Positions 36,130 to 46,060 of a DNA stretch of 64,000 bases are shown here, in pieces. Numbering within the stretch: position 1 is the stretch's first letter; every line of letters begins with the position of its first letter. The notes under the pieces are model-generated. The model searched no databases and was not told the origin of the DNA. It saw only the letters and a program-made list of their open reading frames with translations. The stretch is taken from contig JANPWX010000097.1 in the NCBI GenBank assembly GCA_024734555.1, forward strand, positions 6,258,811 through 6,322,810. Reading direction: 5' to 3'. The stretch is from Trochalopteron elliotii. Taxonomy: Eukaryota; Chordata; Aves; Passeriformes; Leiothrichidae. The translations under genes and the position numbers were made by a program.

Positions 36130-36659
36130 GTAGGTAATTAAGAACTTCCACGAATCTTTAAGTTAAGCTTCTGATAAAAATTTAAGTGCAAAATAGTATC
36201 TCTAAATCTCATTTGCATTTAAATAGATAAGCTCATGATCAGTGAGTTTTTGAAAAGAAGTTCTAAATTTCAATACTGATATTCTGGGCTGGCTTAAATG
36301 TAATAATCTTTGTGATACTCTATGCATGTGTAATTCCTCATAATAACTGGAGAAGTTCATGGGACTTTATTCTAGTATTAATATTCATCCAGTTATTGGG
36401 GGGTTAGTGCTTTTTCTTTACATCTCTTTTGTAGCAATAAAAGGTAAATTGGAATTGCCAGTTGCAGTGAGTCTAGATGCAAACACGTTACTTGAGCACC
36501 ACTGGTCTTGTCTTAGGAGATTTCCCACAATGTACAAACCTCTTAATTTTTCTGGTGGAGGAAAAGTCACCAGTGTTTATGGCAACCCAGTTTTACAAAT
36601 GGCAAAGAATTCAAGTAGTTTAAATTTGCATTTTTTTGTTTGGGCTTTCTTTCCCCTAG
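36130..36659 (+). other. MAP3K21: MAP3K21 intron 9
   Basis: A short 530-nt phase 1 intron, from GTAGGT to CTTTCCCCTAG. Full retention would hit a stop at its fourth to ninth bases. However, its last 300 nt are open in the frame of exon 10 and include a strong alternative acceptor ending at 36434 (see findings). Confidence 0.9.
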
Positions 36660-37084
36660 CTAATGGAGTTGCTTCAACCAGTGATGTCTCCAGACTCCCA
36701 GTCGTGTCAGTTCCTGGAACTCTGCCCTCCCCATCTTTTCAACAAAGAGGCAATCACAGTGGTGTTTCAAATGAAAAGCAAAGCGCTGTCAATACTATCT
36801 CAAGGCCTCGACCTTCTTCTCTAAGAAATAAAATAGATGCATGGCAGATTATTCCACGTATTATTAAACCAAACTGTAAAGACTCTGAATGTTCAGAGGG
36901 CAATGCAGAGCCGGATGTTAATTTCTTGCCAGATACTGAGGAAAGAACTAACAGCCACATGCCCTCATTACTTGATATTGATGTGGAAGGTCAAAACAGA
37001 GACTGTACTGTGCCTTTATGCAGAATGAAGAGCAAAACTTGTCGACCATCTATATATGAACTGGAGAGAGAGTTTCTGTCTTGA
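36660..37084 (+). CDS. MAP3K21: MAP3K21 exon 10: C-terminus and stop
   Basis: The last coding exon completes Ala and reads NGVASTSDVSRLPVVSVPGT and onward. It includes SRPRPSSLRNKIDAWQIIPR, then the conserved terminus SLLDIDVEGQNRDCTVPLCR and MKSKTCRPSIYELEREFLS. It ends at TGA (37082-37084). The final 40 residues match the MLK1/MLK4 C-terminus (SLLD.DVEGQ..D.TVPLCR...RPSIYELE.EFLS) and show that the whole gene end is present. The region before it is Ser/Pro-rich and divergent. SRPRP and SPSF-type elements suggest SH3 or proline-directed kinase contacts, but that is inference. The exon continues into the 3' UTR. Confidence 0.97.
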
Positions 37085-37337
37085 GTGCCTTTCATTTTTA
37101 AAATGTTTGCTTCATAAAGGGGAACAAATATAAAATTCTTGTCTGTCTAACACTTCGTGCTGCTGTTTTCTGATGTACTGTGACCAATAGTACCAAAATT
37201 ATTAAAATGGGCAGCTAATTAAGTGTAGTAGGTGCGTTTTTCAAATTTTCCTTGGAATCCCAGCTAGTAACTCTAAAAGCACAATGCTGCAAAATGGTCT
37301 TCTAGGTGAACTTTGTAAGTATATTTTGAATGATTAA

Positions 37338-37343
37338 AATAAA
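37338..37343 (+). terminator. Proximal poly(A) signal candidate AATAAA
   Basis: This canonical hexamer lies about 250 nt after the stop. It is followed 30-55 nt downstream by a T-run and a TTTGAGGTTTGAG stretch that resembles a GU/U-rich downstream element. It is a plausible short 3' UTR end. Confidence 0.45.
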
Positions 37344-39853
37344 ATGCCCACCTCCCTCTGCTTCTGTCACAGAAGTTTTTTTTGAGGTTTGAGAAGTTTA
37401 GAAATTTAACTTTTGCACATTAAGAAAACAAATGATATATAGATCGAGGTTGTGTTCTGTCAAGAAGAGTTTCACCTGAGGAGTGGTGGTCTGCAGCTTG
37501 CCTCTATGGCTTGTAGGTTCAGGGAGAGGCACAAGGTTTAAGGTGCAGATACAGGAGGCTCTGTTCACTCAGTAAAGAAGTGATTATTTGCTGGCATTTG
37601 ATACTGAAATTGGTTAAGAGCCCAGCAGCTGAATTTGCAGGTTTTTGCCCTTGGTTATTGTGAGAACTTGCTTAGTTTCTCCAGAAAGTTACACTGCTTG
37701 TATAAACATTTCAGTTTCAGCCACCATATCGATTTGAGAGGGTAAACTTCAGTATTGCGATGGGAGTAAAGGTATTTGACATACTTTGTAATGTGAAACA
37801 ACATTCCTTGTAGGTAAGGATACACTGGAACGTAAATATTTGTACTCTTTACCTTTTGAAGACTACAGTGTTTGCACTGAAAGCAATATTCTTGGGTTTG
37901 AATTTTTTGTTTGTGGTGGAGGGGTTTGTCCCCCTTCTTGTTTTTTTTTAAACTCTGCTGCACCTTGTATTGAAGAAAGTTGGTGGATTTTAAGGATAAT
38001 TGGTTTTAAGTGAGCCAATGGTGCATTTTGTTGCACTTAATTTTAAAACTGCTATAATTTAATATTAAATCTTTCAGTATAATCTCTGTAGCTTTTCTTC
38101 CTAAGGTACTACTGAGTGCCTGCTTACTCATATTTAGGAAATATGGAATCAAAGGACAGAAACAGTTGTGCTTGACTGGTTTTCAGTGATAGAAAGTTTC
38201 CAGAAAATTCCGAGTAGTTAATTGTGGGGGGAGGAACACTCAGCTTTGATAGCACTGGTAGTTTAATTTTTTACAGTACCACTAAGTGAATGATTAAATA
38301 AAACCAAATATACAGTATACTTTCCCTGATGAAAGCATTTTTAGAATTAAAGGAACATCCTTCATTTTCCAGTGTCTGAAATCTTAATTTTGCAGATCAT
38401 TTGACGTTTAAATAGTTTTCATAAATAAAATTAGATGATGTTAGACTAAAACTACTGTGTTCCCATCAGAATACTGTTTTGTTAGGACCTATGTTTAAAT
38501 ATTTTCTCCTCCTTTACTCTGGGGTCTGGGAGTTCAAATAGAATACACAGTTGCTTAAAGCTTCAAAACCAAAGGATTAAAAAAGAAAGTTTCTGTTCTA
38601 AAACTGTATGCACTACAGTGTCCACCTTGAAGATGACATGCAATTACACAAATGAAATTATGAAGTCTTAATCACACAGAGCAGAACACAGAAAATGTAA
38701 CTTCCCAGCTCTCAAAGTGAAAATAGAAAAGAACTTCTGTAAAGTATTCATTTACTACCAAAAGTACAGTTGTCTGTAAATCTACATGCTTACGTAGCAG
38801 ATTGTTACTACATTTTCTTCAAACCTGTTTCTGTCGCTGTATTCTTAGTTTCCTGTCAACATGGTTCAAGTCACGTACTGTTCCTTGTCTTCTTTTTCAA
38901 CTTTAATTTCATCGGAACACTTTAATAGATTGTCTATTCTAGTTTTAATACAAAATGTTTTCGTAAAATAAAGTCATGAATCAAATTTTAAGTATAGATT
39001 AATAGCACATTTACCTTCGAGGCTTAATTAGAATTTTTGAGCATTATGTGTATTTTAACTCTTTCTCGATCAGTTACTTCTGTGTAATACTGAGAGAAAA
39101 GGAGCTGATTGTATTACGTGTTTCTGAAGAAAGTATCTCTATTTAGCTTTCTACAGAAAAATCTCAGGTGCTGAAGTATTTTGACTTGTAAACTTCTGTT
39201 AAGTTCTGTATTTTTAAAGTTTGTATGATTTCAAGTGTTAAATTTTGCACCCTATGTTTTGTAATCAATAGTATCAGCATAAAAAGCTCTTTGAGCTAGA
39301 TTGTTTTCACTTACTAGTGACTTATCTTTCTTGTAATTAAACAAAGATTTCTATTTCTCTTCGATGGATAATTTCTCATAAGATTGGGACATATGATATG
39401 GCCAGCCCAATGCATTCTAAGTAATTTAGGAGTTTGTGTTCCATTTCTTATTCTGAGACAATTTAGGTAAGGCATCTCAAATATTTCTCTGTGATGCAGT
39501 TTGTTTAAGCTATTGTCTGTAGTGCTTTATAATTGTTTTTATAGTTTAAAATTATAGGCCAGTCTTCACTGAAATTAAAAAGAAAAAAACGTTATTTCAA
39601 TCATGGTTTCAGTCTGTAATTCACGTATCACCAGAGAAATTTTTTTGTAAAGATATGGAAATCTGGTATGCATTAAGTGATCTGTCTTGGTTAAAAGGAT
39701 ATTTATTTCAATGTAGGTTGATAGCCTGACCAAATAATAATTTATGTTGATTGTTTTAGCATAAAACTGAAGGTGCTTACCCTACAAAGATTAAGATAAA
39801 CACTTGATATACTGTTTTACAAAACCTGATGATCTAAATGTTTTTATTTAAAA

Positions 39854-39859
39854 AATAAA
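39854..39859 (+). terminator. Distal poly(A) signal candidate AATAAA
   Basis: A canonical hexamer followed within 15 nt by TGTTTTGTAG-like U/G-rich sequence. A second AATAAA lies at 39953-39958. Either could form the distal transcript end. Confidence 0.35.
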
Positions 39860-39952
39860 TGTTTTGTAGCTACTGTATTACAAAGTGACCTGAATTTTCT
39901 TGAAAAATGTATTTTAATGTTTTTTTAACACATACTAAGGAGTTCTCTGGTG

Positions 39953-39958
39953 AATAAA
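39953..39958 (+). terminator. Second distal poly(A) signal candidate AATAAA
   Basis: A canonical hexamer about 100 nt after the previous one. Its downstream sequence is only moderately U-rich, so it is a weaker candidate than the one at 39854. Confidence 0.3.
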
Positions 39959-39980
39959 CCAGGAGCTATTCTTGGAAGAT

Positions 39981-41030
39981 TATAATATAATTGTTACTCT
40001 AAGATTAAGAATCCAGTACAGTAACATGAACATTCCTGTAATGTCTTGCACTTGATGTGGGCAGAAACACTTGGCATAAGCTTGTTTTTCTTTGATGTGG
40101 CCATAATATTCCTTTGATGCTTTTTACAATGTTGGCTGGGTGTCTTAGAGGAGTAGTGGATATAAATAAACTCAACATCTGATTTAGCATCAAGAATACG
40201 GATAAGTAATAACATCCTTCCGTTGTGGGGTTTTTGTTGGGATGGTCCATTGATTCTTTGGGGGATTTGGTACTTTGAGGTTTTTTTGTTAAGTTGGTGG
40301 GGGTTTTTTAGGTAATTGAAGCCAGCATTTTCCTTACAATGTTTTTAACACCTTTTGTGATCATGTCATGGGTGAATTAGCCCATTTATCAGGTAGGAAG
40401 AGGAAGTAGACATTTGCACAGTGACAACAGGCAAGATACAGTGAAATTCAAATACAAATATATTGAATTGTATATTGAATTTATAAGGTTGCAAGCCCAA
40501 TCTTAGAAAGACATGTCTGCACTATCTTGTACTGAGACTGGCTGCATAACAAGTATTTATGTGGCCTGTGAGTGTCAGTATGGAGCCCAGATTGTAAGCC
40601 GAGCTGCAGAGGCAGTTTATTTTATACATAGAGTTAAAATGGCAATACAAAGATCTGTGTGTAAGTGTGAGGTAATAGAAAAGATCACAGTGTCACCAAC
40701 CACCTTTCCTTTCAGATCACTATGGTGTATGCATTATGAGGAACTAAGGAGACTCTGTTATCCAATACATTTTTGATGCAGTTGGTGGTGCTTAAGATTG
40801 CAGTATTAGGTATTCTAAATTAGGTCCAGAGCCGTTGCAAGGATGTAGTGGAATTCTTCCTGAACAAACCAAATATGAGTCAGTTAACCCAATGATAACA
40901 GAAATCCAATGTGCTTGATATAGATAGTCTGATAAAATAGTTTCTTTAACAGAAATAAGTGCTTTTTCATCTAATAAGTTGGAGAATGGAATACAGAGCT
41001 ATGCAGGTAGGATGGTTTTACTTTCTATTT
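39981..41030. other. Intergenic, nothing recognised
   Basis: Unique AT-rich sequence between the probable 3' UTR and the CR1 copy. It includes another AATAAA at 40165 and a T/G-rich patch near 40225-40310. No coding block was recognised. Confidence 0.6.
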
Positions 41031-42012
41031 CACAGAATCACAGGGTCGTTTAGGTTGGAAAAGACCTCTGGAGATGAAACAGTCTAAGCCCCTCTGATAG
41101 AGCAGGCTGCCCAAGACCATGTCCATTGAAGGTCTGGCTATCTCCACAGATGGATACTCCACAGCTTCTCTTGGGAATCTGTTCCAGCGTTTCACCATCC
41201 TCATAGTAAAAACATCTGCTCATACTCAGATTGAATTTCCTGTTAATTGGGGGCTGTTTTGTTTTTGGATTTTTTTCTTGTTGATTGATGTTTTGGGGTT
41301 TGGTTGTTTGCATTTTGTTTTGTTTTTTTTTTTTTTTAGTGCCCATTGCCTCCCATCCTGTCGCTGGACACTGCTGAGAAGAGCCTACCTCTCTCTTTAC
41401 CCCCTGTTATCAGGCATTTATAAACAATGATAAGATCCTCCTGGACTCTTCTCCAGACCCAGCCCTTTCAGCCTTTCCACAGATGCAAGTCTTTTGCCAG
41501 TCTTTGTGGTGCTCCACTGGATTTGTTTTACTAAGTCTGTATCTTGTACTGGGGAGCCCAGAACTGGACCCAGCACGCCAGGTTGTGACCTCACCAGTGC
41601 TGAGTAGGATGACCTCCCTCAATCTGCTGGCACCATAACTAATGCAGAGAACTGTTGGCTTTCTTTGCTGTAAGGACACATGGCTGGCTTCTGTTCATCT
41701 TGTTGTCCATCAGGATTCTCAGGTCATTTTCTGCAAAGCCAGATCCTGGATGGTTGATCCCCAGTGTGTACTGGTGTGTGGGCTTGTTCCTCCCCAAATG
41801 CATTTCTTCTTCATGACATTCCTCTAAGCCCAATTTTCCAGCCTGTCCATGTTCTCTGAATGGTAGCACAGCTATCTGTTGCATCAGCTACTCCTGCTAT
41901 TTTAGATTGTAAACTTGCTGAGAATACACCCTGTCCCAGCATCCAGGTTGGTAATGAAGGTGTTAAACCTTATCAGCTCTTGTATCTACCCCTGGGGTAC
42001 TCCACCAATGAC
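41031..42012 (-). mobile_element. CR1 LINE fragment, about 1 kb, with internal T/G-rich insertion
   Basis: Read on the + strand, the left end has the reverse complement of the CR1 3' terminus (CACAGAATCACAGGG, then TTTAGGTTGGAAAAGACCTC). Typical CR1 landmarks follow: TGTTCCAGCGTTTCACCATC, CTGTCGCTGGACACTGCTGA, CACCATAACTAATGCAGAG, and near the right end CCCCTGGGGTACTCCACC. The element is therefore on the minus strand and 5'-truncated. It is part of the reverse-transcriptase end plus 3' UTR, decayed by stops and indels. A T/G-rich tract at about 41247-41338 interrupts a spot where I expect only a few bases in CR1. Confidence 0.93.
41247..41338. repeat. T/G-rich low-complexity insertion inside CR1
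   Basis: This is a run of GTTTTGTTTTTGG-like units ending in a run of about 15 T. It separates CR1 sequence ending GAATTTCCTGT from CR1 sequence starting AGTGCCCATTGCC. In standard CR1 copies, as I recall them, these two blocks lie about ten bases apart. Confidence 0.7.
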
Positions 42013-44727
42013 ATTTAAGCAAGTTATAGTTAAAACCATCTCATATTTTATTCATGCAATCTAAAATATTTTCATAAGTGATTTTGGTAATTGCAATTCT
42101 TCAATTGCCTGGTTTTTTTCTTTCCATTTCAAAAATAATGACATAATGACCATTCTCAGATCTAGGCCTTAGTGAATTGCTTCAGTAGTTGAGATTTGGC
42201 ATCAGGATGGCCTGAGTTCAGTGCTGCTTGATGTAACAGCTTAAATCTGTTAAAAATATTTGCAATTTGCTTTAGAAGCAAAGTCATCAATTCACCTCAG
42301 GTGACCAAACTAGTCAAACTTCAGTCAGGTGTCACATCTAGTGTTCCTTCTTTGAGCAGTCATTAATATGAAGTCACAGGATCTGCAACACCATTAAAAT
42401 GACTTCTTAAAAACATTTGTGTTACATCTGAGAACACCAGTCTTCCCTCCCACCACATAAAGTATGCAGTTACAGGGTGTGATGACTTGAATGTCTTAAC
42501 AGCTGAAGGCATTGGTGAGTACTCTGATCTCTGAAGGAGAGGTGGAGAGGCCACAGCTGTGAATTCCTCAGCAGCAGAACACTGTTAGTGCTTCTTGAAA
42601 GAAAGGTGCCTAGGGAAGCCATTCCTACTGTAGCTGCTGAGTTCTTCCATGCCAAAGAATTTGCACATGTGTTGTTGTCTTCCTGCCAACTTCAGATACA
42701 CTTGGATAAGATCTTTGGTGTAGCAGTAGTCACCATGAACAGTCCAGTCATCTGAGGGCTTGCCAGTCCTTATGAAAGCAGGTGAAAGTCTGCAAATTTG
42801 GGGTAAAGGAGAAAGTAAACAATAGGACTGTTCATTCTGGTCACTGTTTTGCAAATCACTTGCATAACTCAAAAGTTTCTAAACTCCCTTTTATGGCAGA
42901 GGGAATTAGGCAATAATACTTTACAAAGCCTTTTTACTCTGTTGCCTTCCAGACCAAAAGCGACATTTGTGCCTTGTGCTAGATGCCACTTATTCTGCCT
43001 GGTAAGTGCTGTCAGTGGTTGGAATGTAAAATTTTATTTCCAAGCCTGATAGAGGTAGTTGTGCTAAGCAGCAAGTGAATCAAACATCAGGTGTATCTGC
43101 CAGCAGTCTAGGTAAGGGAAAGACACATACTAGACATACATTCTCCAGTCACTTCAGTTGTATTGAGCACATGGCTCCTGGGAGTGCTCAAGAGTCTCTT
43201 GCAGGGTATTCACCCAGAGGGAGTCCACTTCTGTTCCAGAAGTGGCCTTCACATGGCTGTATGCCTTTTTGACCCTGTCATTAGGAATATGTGGAGTGTC
43301 TCCTTCAGTGCATGTGCCACCTGAAATGTTGAAGGCAGAAGTAACAGTGAGTGATTCTATGACTCTTCTATCACATTTTCATAATTTTTTTTTTCTCACT
43401 GTAGAACCCTGGAAGTTGTTGACATTGGTGGCTCCACTCCTGGTTGTCAAAATTCTCATCACCAAGGCCCTGATTCCTTCTTATTTGTGATGGAGCTGCT
43501 TGATGGCTGACTTTGGGGCTAAGATACCAATCCTAATTTACCCACAAGAAATACTTGTTGGACATACACTTGTGGGCAAGGGAATAGCCTTGTCTTATTT
43601 ATTAATTGTACCTCAACTTTAACCCACCAAAAACATATCTTTTAGGTGACTTTTCAGGTTTGGGTAGTTTTTTTACTGTGGTGGTTCTGTGGTTAAGTAA
43701 ATTTCATTGGTTTATAGAAACAGGCTATTAAGAAAAAAACCTGTACTGTCATCATCTATCGCTAGAAGATGCAAAGAACAGATACTATCTAAAGCATATT
43801 AAGAGTGTCATAGTATGGAGTCATCAAGCTTGATGACTTTACCAAGTTAGGGAAACTACAGAATGAATATGTATATTCTTTCAGGCCTGCAGAGCTACCA
43901 CATGGTTCTATTTCCACAGCTGTACAGTATATTTAGAAGAGAAGTATGCCTATCACCAATTTGTATTTTTTAAATAGGGTTCTGAATCCCTTAGAGAAAG
44001 TCAGGGGCACTCAGAGTGTTTACATATTATGTTCTTGTAGATACTAAAGCAAAGAGAGATACTCTTAGAGCTGTAAATATGCTCCTAGAACAATTTTTCT
44101 CCCTTTAAAACTTCTTGATATTTTGAGGGTTTGCAAGGAAGAAGAATGGCAGTGCTCCCACCTTCTAGCTGTGTGTCAGACAAGTAGAGAGGGTCTGGCT
44201 CCTATGTGCTCCAACAAATATTGCTGGAGGTAATTCTAGGATAAAAGTATACTATGAATATACATACAGTGATTACTTTTCAAAAAGATAAAAATATCCC
44301 AGCTTTTGTGTACAGTGACTGTAATACTTGTTTTCAAAATTATTAACTTTTGTGCTACCTGATGAATTTTTTTTGAATACCTGTGGAAGTCAGAAAAGTA
44401 TGAGGCTGGGTTGCAGTTGAAAAGAAGCCTAAGTAAAGAAGCTTTGTCTTTATTTCCTCCTTTTCTATATAGTCCAATTTAAGTTTATTTTGCTGTTGAC
44501 ACTGAAAAATCCCAGAGATCTTGTAGTCCACAAAAGCCTTCATGTGAAATAAAGCACTTAAAAATAGCTGTTCAGGCCTGACCATGTGAGGCAGTGAGAT
44601 ACGGGTACTACAAGCATCTAATTCTTGTAATGCAAGCCAGTTAGCTTTTTCTCACTGGAAAGGAAGTCAGAGGATCAAAACTGAGGAATGTTGGTTCAGC
44701 ATGGTGTAAGAGATGGCAGCAGGTTGG
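42013..44727. other. Intergenic, nothing recognised
   Basis: Unique sequence without a recognised gene or repeat family. Short open frames are scattered on both strands, with no family resemblance and no flanking splice pattern that would join them. Confidence 0.6.
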
Positions 44728-44862
44728 GTGACACCAAGTTGGGGGTGAGTGTTGATCACTGGGAGGTAAGAAGACTCTGTAGAGGGATCTGGACAGGCTG
44801 GACAAATGGGCCAAGGCCAGTTGTATGAAGTTCCACAACACCAGGTGCTGAGTCCTGCCCTT
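44728..44862 (+). mobile_element. CR1 LINE fragment
   Basis: A short decayed CR1 piece on the + strand. Recognisable blocks are GACACCAAGTTGGGGGTGAG, GTAGAGGGATCTGGACAGGC and the TTGTATGAAGTTCCACAACA segment followed by GGTGCTGAGTCCTGCCC. These correspond to the CR1 region several hundred bases before the 3' end. Both ends are truncated and no protein can be read. Confidence 0.88.
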
Positions 44863-45934
44863 GAATCACATTTCTCTCACACTGAGTTTGTTTGAAGTCG
44901 TACCTTTGATCCGAAGTTTCTAACTTAATTTATTTCTCAGCTTATATTCAAGTCCTTCAGGTACTGAAATCTAGTTTTGTCAGTTTGGGGAAGGGACATG
45001 TAGGAGTGTTGCCTTTTCAGATAAGTTCACAGATTTTCTTCAAGGCCTGTAGTTCTTGTATTTTGGACTACTAACAAGCATATGAATCTCTGAAAAGCAA
45101 CAATTCCATCAGTTCCCCATATTTAATAAGGCTTGGCTTTTATGGTTTGTATTCTGGTCATGGTACTTCTCATAAATTATACTAATTTACTTATAGTCTT
45201 GTTCAGTGTATTATGACTTGTGGTTCTTCCTCATCTTTACTGTGGTTTTATTCAACCTAGTCTAATTCACTCTTCTCTCTCATTGCTTTATTGTTACCAT
45301 GTTTATAAGTAAATACATCTTGTCCTCATTTTAGGCCAATGTCCAGGTTGCCTTATTATTTTCCTGTGTGCCTTTCTCAACAGCCCCATTCAATCCTTAT
45401 ATAAAATCTTTCTCACTAGGGTAAGAAATCAATTTGTTACATTGAATCTTTGTCTAATAGCTTGATTAGGTAGGCTTGTCCTCAGAGGTGTCCAGTTTCA
45501 AAGAGTTAAAAACACTGTATCTAAGTGTTATCAGTTCAGTGACCTCTCCCATGCCACTTTTAACAATAATTAACAGTGCTGCTTCAAGGAAGATTTTTAA
45601 GGGGGTGCCCATGTAATTGCATTGAATCAATGCAGCCAGTTTAGTTCACGTTTGAGGTTGTAAAAATCAGGCACTTTAGGAGTTCTACAAATTGTTTGAA
45701 AGGCTGGTTAGATGTAAGCTTCTGAAAACTTTTGCTTACCTTTAAAAAGACAATATTTATTTCATTCACTTTGTGATATGTTTTAGTATTTCGACTTGAA
45801 AATGCAATATTGAACAGCATCTTCCAAAATGGCTTTACTTTCCTACAGTTTTCAGTGCAATGAGTTCAGCCAGAAAGTTTTAGCTGCAGGCAGTACAAAC
45901 TGGACATCGCACCCTGGTTCCAGGGCAAGTTTGG
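44863..45934. other. Intergenic, nothing recognised
   Basis: Unique AT-rich sequence. No gene, repeat family or regulatory motif was recognised. Confidence 0.6.
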
Positions 45935-46060
45935 CTTTTGATCTTGGACAAGTCACTGAGTTTCTTTTTGCTTACACTGTAGTGCTGGTCTGTAAGATGA
46001 GCACAAGGACTTCATCCTTTTTTGTAAAGCACTTTCAGAGCTGTGATCAAAGGCACCACG
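45935..46060 (+). mobile_element. Possible ancient MIR/CORE-type SINE relic
   Basis: The order GATCTTGGACAAGTCACTGA, TCTGTAAGATGAGCAC and TGTAAAGCACTTTCAGAGC follows the MIR-like pattern (CTTGGGCAAGTCACT, CTGTAAAATGGGGA, TGTAAAGCGCTTAGAGC). Similarity is patchy and there is no intact promoter. Any member of the amniote CORE-SINE group would fit. Confidence 0.42.

Larger units (their letters stand above)
37085..39980 (+). other. MAP3K21: Probable MAP3K21 3' UTR
   Basis: This AT-rich, repeat-free sequence follows the stop codon. It contains AATAAA hexamers at 37338, 38297, 38424, 38967, 39854 and 39953. The lack of transposons and the steady low GC are consistent with a long 3' UTR of up to about 2.9 kb, but the true end cannot be fixed from sequence alone. 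The right border given is only the position just after the last closely spaced signal. Confidence 0.5.

Noticed and set aside
41119..41884. Open frames on both strands within the 41-42 kb region.
   Set aside because: They lie inside a decayed CR1 copy and its T/G-rich insertion and do not match an intact CR1 protein.
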